The notes beneath the pieces were generated by a model. It worked only from the letters and a program-made list of their open reading frames with translations. It was not told the DNA's origin and searched no databases. Both the position numbers and the translations under genes were made by a program. From an uncultured Roseovarius sp. (GTDB taxonomy: Bacteria; Pseudomonadota; Alphaproteobacteria; Rhodobacterales; Rhodobacteraceae), in the NCBI GenBank assembly GCA_947496175.1, contig CANMBU010000002.1:1-64000 (forward strand): 64,000 bases of DNA, in the 5' to 3' direction. This document shows, in pieces, positions 1 through 9,576 of this stretch (position 1 is the stretch's first letter; each line of letters begins with the position of its first letter).

Positions 1-1
1 C

Positions 2-76
2 TTCCACGCCACGCAGAAAGACGCGCATGTGAAGCTGATCGAACAGGTCGGCGCAGACGCAATCACTGGCGAATAA
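2..76 (+). CDS. C-terminal end of a gene entering from the left, probably TctC-family tripartite tricarboxylate transporter substrate-binding protein
   Basis: Open frame ...FHATQKDAHVKLIEQVGADAITGE* running in from the window edge, directly upstream of tctB/tctA-like genes. Confidence 0.55.
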   Translation, partial: FHATQKDAHVKLIEQVGADAITGE

Positions 77-89
77 AACTGTAAACACT

Positions 90-112
90 GCTCCCGCGTA
101 ACCTGCGGGAGC
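90..112 (+). terminator. Intercistronic hairpin between tctC-like and tctB-like genes
   Basis: GCTCCCGC-gtaacct-GCGGGAGC perfect 8-bp stem followed by CTTT. Confidence 0.5.
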
Positions 113-204
113 CTTTACTTCCTGAAAACTGCATCCGGCGCCGCAATATACGCCGGGTGAATGGCTAAACGTGTGTCCAAAACCTGAAGCAATGGAGACT
201 CTAC

Positions 205-732
205 ATGACGGTCCGTATCGCAGAACTCTTGATGGGAATTGCTACACTGCTTGTGTCGCTAGGCCTTATGTACAATGTTTACGCAGACGGTCTGAACATT
301 GGTTGGGTTGAAGGGCGCGGCCCTGGCGCAGGGGTTTGGCCGTTCTGGCTTTCTTTCGGCATGGCGCTGGCATCACTGGTGACGCTCTTACGGTGGTTTC
401 GTGGAGTTACACCAGAGTCGCAATCCAGTGAGCCCTATATCGCTCCGGACACGGTTTTCCTCGTTACGGTATCAGCCGGATCCATTCTGGCATTGCTCAT
501 CCTGATGAACATTGTCGGCACTTACATCGCGCTGATGTTGTTCATGCTGTTTTTTGTTCGCTTCCTTGGCAGGCACTCTTGGCCAATGACTGCTGGGTTT
601 GTGCTGGGCACACCAATTTTTGTCTACCTGATGTTTGAGGTCGCTCTGACCAAATATCTGCCTAAGGGACTGCCGATCTTCGAGGAAGGCTTCTTGGTGA
701 TCGATAACCTGCGCTACGAATGGTTCTATTGA
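205..732 (+). CDS. Tripartite tricarboxylate transporter TctB family protein
   Basis: About 4 hydrophobic helices, size, and position immediately before a TctA-type permease. Confidence 0.8.
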   Translation: MTVRIAELLMGIATLLVSLGLMYNVYADGLNIGWVEGRGPGAGVWPFWLSFGMALASLVTLLRWFRGVTPESQSSEPYIAPDTVFLVTVSAGSILALLILMNIVGTYIALMLFMLFFVRFLGRHSWPMTAGFVLGTPIFVYLMFEVALTKYLPKGLPIFEEGFLVIDNLRYEWFY

Positions 733-745
733 AAGGACTGATGTC

Positions 746-2272
746 ATGGAAACGATTTTAGTCTCACTTGGAGCAGGCCTCCTGCAGGCGTTTGAGCCGC
801 TCAACCTGTTCATGATCTTCGCGGGCTGCCTTGCGGGCCTTTTCGTCGGCTGCATGCCGGGGTTGGGGTCTGTGAACGGCGTTGCGATCCTGTTGCCAAT
901 TACATTCCTTGTGCCGCCCACCGCTGCGATTATCTTTCTAGCGGCACTTTATTACGGGGCCATGTATGGCGGCGCGATCAGTTCGATCACTTTGGGCATA
1001 CCGGGGGCCTCAACGGCGGTGGCCACAGTGTTTGACGGCAGACCCATGGCGCAAAGTGGTAAGGCCGACCAAGCGTTAATGGCGGCGGCAATTGCCAGCT
1101 TTATCGGTGGGACGGTTTCAATCATCCTGTTTACACTGTTTGCTCCACCCTTGGCGGCTTTCGCGCTGAAGTTTGGACCACAAGAAGAGTTCGCTTTGAT
1201 GCTGTTGGCCTTTGCTACTTTCATCGGGCTTGGCGGCGATGACATTCCCAAGACGATTTTCTCAATTTTGCTCGGTCTGGTCCTGGCTGCTGTTGGTTTT
1301 GACATTATTTCAGGTCAGCCGCGGATGATCTTCTTTGACATGGTCGAGTTTCAGCGCGGGATTGGTTTTTTGGTCTTGGCCATTGGCATCTACGGGATCG
1401 GAGAGATGCTTTGGACGCTCGAAAGTACCGCCGGCAAAGTCCAGATGCACAACGTCAAGATCACCTGGCAAAGAATGAAGGATAACTTTAGGCAAATCAA
1501 AGACTACATCAATTCAACTTGGGTAGGGTCCTTCTTGGGTTTCTTTGTCGGCACGCTGCCCGCTGCTGGGGCGACGCCAGCGGCTCTCATGTCCTATGGG
1601 TTGAGCAAGACTTTTTCTAAAGATCCTGACAGCTTCGGGAAGGGCAATGTGGCCGGTGTTGCGGCGCCCGAGGCGGCCAATAACGCCGCGTCGACCGGAT
1701 CAATGCTGCCCATGATCACACTAGGCATTCCCGGATCGCCTACTACGGCGATCTTGCTGGGTGGGATGATAATTTGGGGACTGCGACCAGGCCCACTGTT
1801 GTTCACGGAAAGTCCGGACTTCGTCTGGGGCCTCATTGGGTCCATGTACGTGGCCAATGGTGTGACGTTGCTTCTGAATCTTGCCTTGATTCCGATTTTT
1901 ATCCGTGTCCTCGCCATGCCGTTCACATTGTTGACGCCGATCATCTTCGTACTGTGCGTGCTGGGTGTGTTTGCCACAACGGACCGGATGTTTGACACCT
2001 GGATCATGTTGATTATCGGGATCGTTGGGTATCTCATGCGCAAGCTCAACTACCCGGTGGCGCCTGCCGTTCTGGCCATCGTTCTGGGGCCATTGGCGGA
2101 ACGTTCTATGCGGCAGTCACTGATTGGCAGCCAGGGCGATGTGACGACCTTCTTTACACGTCCGATCTCGCTGGTTTGTATTATGATCGCGGTTGCGCTT
2201 GTAAGCTATCCAATCATCCAGAAAATACTAAGGAAGAGAAAAGAACGCGCAAACAGTGTGGTTGGGAACTGA
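746..2272 (+). CDS. Tripartite tricarboxylate transporter permease, TctA family
   Basis: 508 aa polytopic protein with typical TctA motifs (GCMPGLGSVNG, YYGAMYGGAISSITLGIPG, GTLPAAGATPAAL). Confidence 0.9.
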   Translation: METILVSLGAGLLQAFEPLNLFMIFAGCLAGLFVGCMPGLGSVNGVAILLPITFLVPPTAAIIFLAALYYGAMYGGAISSITLGIPGASTAVATVFDGRPMAQSGKADQALMAAAIASFIGGTVSIILFTLFAPPLAAFALKFGPQEEFALMLLAFATFIGLGGDDIPKTIFSILLGLVLAAVGFDIISGQPRMIFFDMVEFQRGIGFLVLAIGIYGIGEMLWTLESTAGKVQMHNVKITWQRMKDNFRQIKDYINSTWVGSFLGFFVGTLPAAGATPAALMSYGLSKTFSKDPDSFGKGNVAGVAAPEAANNAASTGSMLPMITLGIPGSPTTAILLGGMIIWGLRPGPLLFTESPDFVWGLIGSMYVANGVTLLLNLALIPIFIRVLAMPFTLLTPIIFVLCVLGVFATTDRMFDTWIMLIIGIVGYLMRKLNYPVAPAVLAIVLGPLAERSMRQSLIGSQGDVTTFFTRPISLVCIMIAVALVSYPIIQKILRKRKERANSVVGN

Positions 2273-2634
2273 AGACGGCTAAATAGGCGGTTTGGTTTGG
2301 CCTCACTAGGGAACAGTGTTTTTTTATTGACCTGTATTGGCTCGTTAGTTCCATCAACTACTTCGAACTGTTTTCAGTCATTGGAGGCAGAGCAGCACTA
2401 TCGTGGATTGCACATCATCGACCTGTTACAAACGGCCCATTCCTGCCGTTCATTTACCACATGGTGCTCGGATCTGCCGGACAGGAGACTGTTTCGCGAG
2501 GAAAGAAAGCCAACTCTCTCTCATTTAGAGCTTCAAGGTTGTTCGACAAAGCTGGTTGCGAGCCCCCGCAACCAACACACAAGCCGACCACCGGGCGGTT
2601 TTTTATTGATCAGGCATCCGCCGCAAAAAAGAAG

Positions 2635-2661
2635 AGCCGCCCCCAAGGACGGCTTTTCTAT
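2635..2661. terminator. Putative bidirectional terminator hairpin
   Basis: AGCCG...CGGCT stem with A-rich left and T-rich right flank, just downstream of the minus-strand binding protein gene. Confidence 0.4.
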
Positions 2662-2679
2662 TCCGTTAAACGCAACTTC

Positions 2680-3828
2680 TTACATCTTGCATTCGCTGAC
2701 ATAGACGTTCGAATGATCTTCGAGCGCCACGTTTAGGATTTTGTTGGTGAAGACGTCACCCTCTTTGATCACCTCGCGCACGTAGATGTCCTGTATCGGG
2801 TGATGATTGTCTGCAAAAGCAAAGTCACCGCGCACTGACGCAAAATCCGCTGCCTTCAAAGCTGCGCGGAAGGCATCAGGATCGTTGATGTCTGCTGATC
2901 CAATGGCAGAGAGAAGCAGGTTTGCGGTGTCATAACCTTGTGACGCATAGAGCGAAGGCAGGCGATCGTACTCGGCCTGGAACGCCTCGACAAACGCCTT
3001 GTTGGCTTCATTGTCGATATCCTTGTTCCACTGACTGGTGTTCTTCACACCCATCGCAGCATCGCCGACGGCCTGCAGGATGCCTTGATCAAAGCTGAAG
3101 GCTGGGCCGACAACGGGAAGGTCAATGCCGCTGTCAGCATATTGCTTGAGAAAAGAAATGCCCATTCCACCGGGAAGGAAGAAAAAGACACTGTCAGCAC
3201 CTGAGGCACGGATCTGCGCAAGTTCCGCGGCATAGTCTTTCTGACCCAGCTCCGTGAAGATTTCACCGGCCAGCTCCCCTTCGTAAATTCGCTTGTAACC
3301 TGTTAGAGCATCTGCGCCTGCAGGATAGTTGGGGGCCAGAATGAAAGACTTCTTAAAGCCTGCGGCATTGGCATAGCCGCCGGCAGCCTCGTGCAGGTTA
3401 TCATTCTGCCAGGCAACGTTGAAGTAATTCGGATGACAGCCCGCACCTGCGAGCGCAGATGGGCCAGCATTGGGAGAGAGGTAAAACTTGCCCTGAGCGG
3501 TTGCAGCAGGCACCACCGCCATTGCAAGGTTCGACCAGATGATCCCCGTCAGCACGTCCACCTTTTCGGATTGAATCATCTTGTCCGCTAATTGCACTGC
3601 GATATCAGGTTTGCGCTGATCATCCTCGACCACAACTTCAATATGGTCGTTGCCCGACATCTTCACGGCCAGCATAAAGCCGTCTCTTACATCGATGCCT
3701 AGCCCGGCCCCTCCGCCGGAAAGTGTAGTGATCATTCCGACTTTGACATTGGATTGATGCCCGTCTGCAAGCGCCAGCGACCCCGTCGCTGTCAGCGCAG
3801 CCGCAGCCACAAGTGATGTCAGTTTCAT
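2680..3828 (-). CDS. ABC transporter substrate-binding protein (branched-chain amino acid / type 1 periplasmic binding fold)
   Basis: Signal peptide MKLTSLVAAAALTATGSLALA then VKVGMITTLSGGGAGLGIDVRDGFMLAV. Confidence 0.85.
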   Translation of the reverse strand: MKLTSLVAAAALTATGSLALADGHQSNVKVGMITTLSGGGAGLGIDVRDGFMLAVKMSGNDHIEVVVEDDQRKPDIAVQLADKMIQSEKVDVLTGIIWSNLAMAVVPAATAQGKFYLSPNAGPSALAGAGCHPNYFNVAWQNDNLHEAAGGYANAAGFKKSFILAPNYPAGADALTGYKRIYEGELAGEIFTELGQKDYAAELAQIRASGADSVFFFLPGGMGISFLKQYADSGIDLPVVGPAFSFDQGILQAVGDAAMGVKNTSQWNKDIDNEANKAFVEAFQAEYDRLPSLYASQGYDTANLLLSAIGSADINDPDAFRAALKAADFASVRGDFAFADNHHPIQDIYVREVIKEGDVFTNKILNVALEDHSNVYVSECKM

Positions 3829-3850
3829 ATTTTTCCTCCCAAGTGTTTTT

Positions 3851-4087
3851 CTAAAACGCTTTGAATGTTAGCGTCGTTTCCGTGCGTTCGATCTGAGCAA
3901 TGTCGAGCAATTTATCGTTGATGAATTTTCCGATATCGTCGCCCTCTGGCACATAGAGCTTGAGCAAAAGGTCAAACGGGCCCGAGGTCGAATAAAGCTC
4001 GGAGTGAATTTCGCGCAAGGCAATCTCTTCGGCGACTTGATAGGATGTGCCGGGCTTGCATCGGATGTTTATGAAGACTGGGCGCAT
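3851..4087 (-). CDS. Stand-alone Lrp/AsnC ligand-binding (RAM) domain protein
   Basis: 78 aa: RPVFINIRCKPGTSYQVAEEIALREIHSELYSTSGPFDLLLKL; no HTH. Confidence 0.75.
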   Translation of the reverse strand: MRPVFINIRCKPGTSYQVAEEIALREIHSELYSTSGPFDLLLKLYVPEGDDIGKFINDKLLDIAQIERTETTLTFKAF

Positions 4088-4179
4088 GATGTACCTCTCT
4101 TCCGGTATGCCTCACTAAACCTCAAAGCACCGTTGAATCAAAAGCGGAAAATCACGGAATCCCGGTGAATCGTGCGGAA

Positions 4180-4605
4180 TCAGCCTTTGAGATGGCGCGC
4201 ACGCGAACCGCGTTCAATAGCAGCGGCGTGCAGACGGTCGATATTCAACTCATAGCGGATCTCTTCGAGAATGCGCAGCTCGGTCTCATCCAGTGTGCCA
4301 TCAGCGGCGGCCACGTCACAGGCCAGCGCATAGGCCGTCTCGTAAAGACGGTCTTCTAGGTTGTCACGCACCAGGCCAAAGAGCGCATCCAATCCGTCCT
4401 CGACACTGAAAAGATCAAACACGATTTGCGCCACGACCTTGATGCGGTCGGGGTCATAATCCGCAAAAACCGGCAGGTTGTTGACGGCGGATTCGATCTT
4501 AACCAATTCCGACGTTCGTATGTCTTCATCCGAGGCCGAAACGGCGATCATGACCATCACCAGGCAATCCTGGGGGCTGAGGGGGTGTGGGGTCTGCTCG
4601 CTCAT
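4180..4605 (-). CDS. TerB-like (tellurite resistance TerB family) protein
   Basis: MSEQTPHPLSPQDCLVMVMIAVSASDEDIRTSELVKIESAV; repeated acidic EF-like DxxL/ADGxLDExE motifs; internal start chosen from the 4180..4707 ORF. Confidence 0.65.
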   Translation of the reverse strand: MSEQTPHPLSPQDCLVMVMIAVSASDEDIRTSELVKIESAVNNLPVFADYDPDRIKVVAQIVFDLFSVEDGLDALFGLVRDNLEDRLYETAYALACDVAAADGTLDETELRILEEIRYELNIDRLHAAAIERGSRARHLKG

Positions 4606-4719
4606 TGGTTTTCCTTTGGCATGTCTTGTCGCAGTGCAGAATATTGACTGTGCCGCCCCTCGGCAATAGGAAGCGGACGGTCTTGTCCTATTGATAAGGC
4701 GCACCAATCGGAGAATGAG

Positions 4720-6294
4720 ATGTCTGATCTACGCGACGCTGCAATGAGCTCGAAAGCCTGGCCTTTTGAAGAAGCGCGTCGTTTGCTCAAACGGTATGAG
4801 AAGGCGCCTCCTGACAAGGGGTATGTTCTCTTTGAGACGGGCTATGGACCGTCGGGCCTGCCGCATATTGGCACCTTTGGAGAGGTGCTGCGCACGACCA
4901 TGGTGCGGCACGCCTTTGAACAGATCAGCGACATTCCGACAAAGCTCATTTGTTTTTCAGATGACCTTGATGGCATGCGCAAGGTTCCGGGCAATGTGCC
5001 GAACTCCGAGATGTTGCAAGAGCACTTGCACAAACCTCTGACGGTGGTGCCTGACCCCTTCGGGGAATACGAGAGCTTTGGCCACCACAACAACGCCATG
5101 CTGCGTCGCTTCCTCGATACGTTCGGGTTTGAATACGAATTCATCTCGGCCCGCGAGTTTTACCGCACCGGGCAGTTTGACGAGATCCTGCTGCGCTGTG
5201 CCGAGCGGTACGATGATCTGATGAAGATCATGCTGAAGTCGCTGCGCGAAGAACGGCAACAGACCTATTCGATCTTCCTGCCGATCCACCCCGAAACCGG
5301 TCGTGTGCTCTATGTGCCGATGAAACATGTGGATGCCAAGGAAGGCACAGTCACCTTTGACGATGAGGAAGGTCAGGAGTGGACGCTGCCCGTCACAGGC
5401 GGAAACGTAAAGCTTCAGTGGAAGCCGGATTTTGGCGCACGCTGGGCCGCGCTTGGCGTGGATTTCGAGATGTATGGCAAGGAACATGCCACCAACGAGA
5501 AAATCTATGACGCCATTTGCCGAACCCTAGGGGTCCGTCCGCCCGAGCATTTCAGCTATGAACTTTTCCTCGATGACCAGGGTCAGAAAATTTCCAAATC
5601 CTCGGGCAACGGGATCAGCATTGATGAATGGCTGAGCTATGCCGCGACCGAGAGCCTGTCTTACTTCATGTACCAAAAGCCGAAAACGGCCAAACGGCTC
5701 TATTTTGACGTGATCCCGCGAGCCGTTGATGAGTACCACCAACAGCTGCGGGCCTATCCCGGTCAGGATGCTGCGCAAAAGGTCAATAACCCGGTGCATC
5801 ACATCCACAACGGCGATGTGCCCGAGAGCAAGATGGTCGTGCCATTTGCGATGCTCTTGAATCTGGCGTCTGTATCTGCGGCCGAGGACAAGGATACGCT
5901 TTGGGGGTTCATTCGCCGCTATGCGCCCGAGGCCAGTGCCGAGACGCATCCAGACATGGATGCTGCAGCAGGCTGCGCCGTGAAATACTATGAGGATTTC
6001 GTTGCACCCACCAAAACCTATCGCGCCCCCAGCGATCTGGAACGTGAGGCACTCAGCGATCTGCGTGACCAGCTGGCTGCCTATGACGGCCCCGTTGAAG
6101 ATGAGGCGCTACAATCCATCGTCTATGCCGTAGGCCGTGACCGGTTCGAGCCGCTGCGCGATTGGTTCAAGGCCATATACGAGGTGCTACTTGGCGCGAG
6201 CCAAGGCCCACGCTTTGGTGGTTTCATTGCGCTTTATGGTCTGGAGGAGACCGTTGCTCTCATCGACAAGGCGCTGGCGGGCGAACTCGTTTGA
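4720..6294 (+). CDS. lysK: Lysine--tRNA ligase, class I
   Basis: 524 aa, HIGH-like [14 protein letters not shown] and [16 protein letters not shown] signature. Confidence 0.93.
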   Translation: MSDLRDAAMSSKAWPFEEARRLLKRYEKAPPDKGYVLFETGYGPSGLPHIGTFGEVLRTTMVRHAFEQISDIPTKLICFSDDLDGMRKVPGNVPNSEMLQEHLHKPLTVVPDPFGEYESFGHHNNAMLRRFLDTFGFEYEFISAREFYRTGQFDEILLRCAERYDDLMKIMLKSLREERQQTYSIFLPIHPETGRVLYVPMKHVDAKEGTVTFDDEEGQEWTLPVTGGNVKLQWKPDFGARWAALGVDFEMYGKEHATNEKIYDAICRTLGVRPPEHFSYELFLDDQGQKISKSSGNGISIDEWLSYAATESLSYFMYQKPKTAKRLYFDVIPRAVDEYHQQLRAYPGQDAAQKVNNPVHHIHNGDVPESKMVVPFAMLLNLASVSAAEDKDTLWGFIRRYAPEASAETHPDMDAAAGCAVKYYEDFVAPTKTYRAPSDLEREALSDLRDQLAAYDGPVEDEALQSIVYAVGRDRFEPLRDWFKAIYEVLLGASQGPRFGGFIALYGLEETVALIDKALAGELV

Positions 6295-6353
6295 TCTGTA
6301 TCAACGCAGGGCGCAACCGGGCCTGAGATCATGCTCCTCAAAACAGGAGCAGG

Positions 6354-6758
6354 GTGATGATCATAAGACGACTTATTCCGTTCGCTGGGGCGCTGGTCTT
6401 ACTGGCCTGTACGCAAATCTCCATGCCAGAACCGAGTGAGGGGCGGGCGCTTTTTGCAGAGAACTGTGTGCAATGCCATGGGACATCGGGCAAGGGTAAT
6501 GGCCCTTGGGCGGGATCATTTGATCCGCCGCCAGCGGATCTGACACGGTTGACCGAAGATGGCGTGTTCCCGCGGTCACGCGTGTTGTCGACCATAGATG
6601 GATATGACCGCACCGGACTTCCTGGACATCAAATGCCGGAATTTGGTCTGCTCTTAATCGGGGACACTGTGCCCGTAGATGTCGGAGATGGCGTGTTGAC
6701 CCCCACGCCACGCCCCCTGGCGGCACTTCTGGAATACTTAGAGAGTATTCAGGAATAA
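6354..6758 (+). CDS. Small c-type cytochrome
   Basis: Lipoprotein-like leader (LVLLACTQ) and single heme site CVQCH; start may be the ATG at 6357. Confidence 0.8.
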   Translation: MMIIRRLIPFAGALVLLACTQISMPEPSEGRALFAENCVQCHGTSGKGNGPWAGSFDPPPADLTRLTEDGVFPRSRVLSTIDGYDRTGLPGHQMPEFGLLLIGDTVPVDVGDGVLTPTPRPLAALLEYLESIQE

Positions 6759-6765
6759 CAGATCT

Positions 6766-7443
6766 TCAGACCCGGCAGATGCCTTTGACCTCGGCACCAT
6801 CCCAGGGCAGGACCACTTCGTTTGGGATGCGCAGGTCTTGCAGCGGGAAACCATCGCGCAACAGCTCTTTCAAGCGCTTGGTGCGCGGTGCTGTTGGATC
6901 CAGCGCGGCACAGCAGACATATTCTTCGACGATCGACGCCTGTTGTTCATAGGCGTAATCCAAAAACCGCGTCTCGGTGGAAATATCGAAGAGATATGGG
7001 TCGTCCTTGGCGGCATGTTCTGATGCGGCCTTGAGCGGGGTGTAGCCCGTCTTGGCGCGGTTCTGCCATTGCCAGACATGGGTGATCTCATGGGCAAAGA
7101 TCATTGCGTGGACCAGGCTCATGCGCTCTGGATAAACTGGCAGGTAGTCGCGGTCGTACCATTCCTTGGAATAGAACACTTTGTTGAACAGCACGAAAGC
7201 GGCAGGACCAACTGTGACGGTCTCGGTCCTGGGTTCAGGGAAAATGCGTTCGCGACAGGCGAGACGCGGACGTTTCTGACGCTTATAGGTGACCTTGCCG
7301 ATGAGCGCGCCATCCACAAAGCGGATGCGGGATGTGTCAATGGAGTCGCCGTGAATCTGCTCTGCAAAGCTCTTTTCATTGTCTGTCAGGGGCCGCCCAC
7401 ATGACAATACAAACACCAGACAGAAAAGCAGAACCACACGCAT
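6766..7443 (-). CDS. Putative zinc-metallopeptidase-like exported protein (HEITH motif)
   Basis: Signal peptide/lipobox LSCG and FAHEITHVWQWQ motif. Confidence 0.6.
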   Translation of the reverse strand: MRVVLLFCLVFVLSCGRPLTDNEKSFAEQIHGDSIDTSRIRFVDGALIGKVTYKRQKRPRLACRERIFPEPRTETVTVGPAAFVLFNKVFYSKEWYDRDYLPVYPERMSLVHAMIFAHEITHVWQWQNRAKTGYTPLKAASEHAAKDDPYLFDISTETRFLDYAYEQQASIVEEYVCCAALDPTAPRTKRLKELLRDGFPLQDLRIPNEVVLPWDGAEVKGICRV

Positions 7444-7533
7444 GTCTGGACGTTAGCAAGGCTTGGCAAAAGTGGATAGAGGAAGTTTAGAGTTTAGATC
7501 GATGCGCGCGGACTAAATGTTGCATGGTTTCTA

Positions 7534-8604
7534 TTATTTGGGGCGGCACTCCAGGTCGCGAACCTGACAAAGCCCTGCGTAGAGCGCATCGAAACCAACG
7601 CTGTAATTCTGTGGGGCTGAATTGAACAAAACCACGACAACATGCCCATCCGAAAATCGGAACATGGCCGTGAAGACACCCGTAAGACCGCCCCAATGGG
7701 TAAGCTGTCTGCCATCAGGGCCGGGCCAAATGCGCCAGCCCAGAGCATAGAAATCACCATTCTCACCCGATGGGGCGGCGGCATCGCTGGCCTTGGGTGT
7801 TCGCGCGGCAAAGCGCCAGACATCTTCCGCACGACCCATCGCACTTCCCGCCGCGCCAAGTCCGGCAATCCACATGCGTTCAGCCTCTGAACCTTGCACC
7901 TGTTTCCAACCCGTCTCGCTCTGTTCCCAGTTGGGGCCAGCTGCGCGGCTGAGCGTGACGCGCGCCTGCGCTTGCAGCACATCTTCCAGGGTATAGGTGC
8001 CGTTTTGCGTAAGCAGGCCGGTCAAAAGGCAAAAGCCGATATTGGAATAGGCTGTGGTGCTGTCTGGGATATGGTCAAGCGGCAGAGTGCCCCATACTGC
8101 GTGGGCAAGGGTTTGGCAGCTTTCCTCCCGCGTGCGCCCCATTTTTTCTGGCTCAAAAACGGGATCAAAGGTTAGGCTTCGATCAAAGCCCCCTCGATGG
8201 GCAAGCAGATCGCGGGGGGTGATGGCCATGGCTCTGGGGTCATGCGGTGTTGGCAAGTTTATTTGTTCTGCCAGAGGCTTGTCCAGGCTGACCTCGCCGG
8301 CATTCACCAGCGACAGCAGGGCTGCGGCAGTGATGGGTTTGGTGAGGGACGCCAAAGGCAACACCTGATCGACCTGCATGGGCGTGGCTTTGATCGGGTC
8401 TGATACGCCGAAGGCCTTGAGCATTGGCGCACCGTCCGAGGGACCATAGGCCAGCACCGCACCGGGGATGCCGGTCGCCTTCAGGAACGCATCGACCACG
8501 TCTTCTTCGGTGGGGTCCTCGCGCATGAACACAAACGCGACCGCCGCGATGGCAATCACGGCCAATGCGCCGAGGCGGAAGATGCGTTTGCCGCTTTGAG
8601 ACAT
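7534..8604 (-). CDS. Serine hydrolase, beta-lactamase / class C family
   Basis: SxxK motif (LASLTKPITAAAL), N-terminal TM anchor, YSN motif. Confidence 0.85.
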   Translation of the reverse strand: MSQSGKRIFRLGALAVIAIAAVAFVFMREDPTEEDVVDAFLKATGIPGAVLAYGPSDGAPMLKAFGVSDPIKATPMQVDQVLPLASLTKPITAAALLSLVNAGEVSLDKPLAEQINLPTPHDPRAMAITPRDLLAHRGGFDRSLTFDPVFEPEKMGRTREESCQTLAHAVWGTLPLDHIPDSTTAYSNIGFCLLTGLLTQNGTYTLEDVLQAQARVTLSRAAGPNWEQSETGWKQVQGSEAERMWIAGLGAAGSAMGRAEDVWRFAARTPKASDAAAPSGENGDFYALGWRIWPGPDGRQLTHWGGLTGVFTAMFRFSDGHVVVVLFNSAPQNYSVGFDALYAGLCQVRDLECRPK

Positions 8605-8780
8605 GCCTGTACCTTTTGCTCAGGTCGCAGGTTAGCCGCGCACCTAGGTCAAATCGGGGCAGGCATGGGGAAGATTTGCGGCGTGTCTATGAGGTGATGC
8701 ATGACGATTTCCCCTTTGATTTCTCACTCTTTGCCATGACACTGAGGGCACAAACAACTGGGATGCGAAAGGGCAAGACC

Positions 8781-9194
8781 ATGGGTTTTTGGAATTTCTG
8801 GAAGGGTGGCGATGAGACGCCCGAAGCCGAGGCACTGGAAAAAGAGGTGCAGGATCTGGGGCTTAACACCGCCGGGCTCAACATTGCGGTAGATGGCGAT
8901 GTGGTTAAGGTTTCGGGTGAGGCCGTGGATCAGGAGACCAAGGAAAAGGTCATCATGGCCGTGGGCAACGCCAAGGGCGTGGCGGCGGTTGAGGACACGG
9001 TTACCGGGGCCGATCCGGTGTTTCACGAGGTGGCCAAGGGCGACACGCTTTGGAAAATCGCCGAGAAAGCGCTGGGCAACGGCGCGCGCTATACCGAGAT
9101 TTTCGAGGCCAACTGCCCGATGCTCAGCGACCCGGACAAGATCTATCCCGGCCAGCGCCTGCGCATCCCGCAGGATGGCAGCACGACCGCCTGA
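8781..9194 (+). CDS. BON + LysM domain protein (YgaU/Kbp-like)
   Basis: VQDLGLNTAGLNIAVDGDVVKVSGEAVDQ (BON) followed by VAKGDTLWKIAEKALGNGARYTEIFEANCPMLSDPDKIYPGQRLRIP (LysM). Confidence 0.88.
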   Translation: MGFWNFWKGGDETPEAEALEKEVQDLGLNTAGLNIAVDGDVVKVSGEAVDQETKEKVIMAVGNAKGVAAVEDTVTGADPVFHEVAKGDTLWKIAEKALGNGARYTEIFEANCPMLSDPDKIYPGQRLRIPQDGSTTA

Positions 9195-9217
9195 TCGAGG
9201 TTCGAGAGATGTAAGAG

Positions 9218-9244
9218 AGGCCGGGTGCACGCCCGGCCTTTTTT
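9218..9244 (+). terminator. Rho-independent terminator of the LysM gene
   Basis: AGGCCGGG-tgcacg-CCCGGCCT stem followed by TTTTTT. Confidence 0.85.
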
Positions 9245-9356
9245 GTTGGACAGAGGTTAACGAAGGGTGAACGGGTCAGGAGGCGAGACACATGACTGTG
9301 GCGTGGCAGGCCTGAAAACCCCTGGTTAACAAGGGTTTTGAGCGATTTTGCCACAT

Positions 9357-9393
9357 CGGTATCACGTCGGTATTGCGTCGGTATCACGTCGGT
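9357..9393. repeat. Tandem 11-bp repeat (CGGTATCACGT/CGGTATTGCGT), three full units plus partial
   Basis: Direct reading: cggtatcacgt cggtattgcgt cggtatcacgt cggt. Confidence 0.85.
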
Positions 9394-9454
9394 GCGGATG
9401 GGGGAATCGGGTAAAAACGGATGTGTTAAACCCCCGTGCGCGCAACGTTTCGCG

Positions 9455-9509
9455 GTAGGCCGGGGTTTCACCCCGGCAATGGGTGTGGAGGGGTGAAACC
9501 CCGCCCTAC
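9455..9509. repeat. REP/BIME-like palindromic repeat copy 1
   Basis: GTAGGCCGGGGTTTCACCCC ... GGGGTGAAACCCCGCCCTAC, 20-bp arms with one mismatch; related copy at 62877. Confidence 0.85.
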
Positions 9510-9545
9510 GGAGGGGAATTGATGCCGAGCGATGGTCTGGGGAGC

Positions 9546-9569
9546 AAGGTGGGCAGAACTGCCCACCTT
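9546..9569. repeat. Perfect short palindrome
   Basis: AAGGTGGGCAG-AA-CTGCCCACCTT, 11-bp arms, next to the end of the minus-strand hypothetical gene. Confidence 0.75.
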
Positions 9570-9576
9570 ACGCTTG

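Noticed and set aside
2297-2736. Two plus-strand ORFs between tctA and the binding protein
   Set aside because: Overlap each other in different frames, no Shine-Dalgarno or domain resemblance; the region contains terminator-like hairpins and looks intergenic.
4720-6294. Archaeal-type class I lysyl-tRNA synthetase as a horizontal transfer oddity
   Set aside because: Class I LysRS is well known as the normal enzyme in many Alphaproteobacteria.
9357-9393. Possible CRISPR array
   Set aside because: Repeat unit is only 11 bp with no spacers and no cas genes; a simple tandem repeat.
9124-9471. Minus-strand ORF over the terminator/repeat region
   Set aside because: Spans the LysM gene end, its terminator and tandem repeats; no coding signal.
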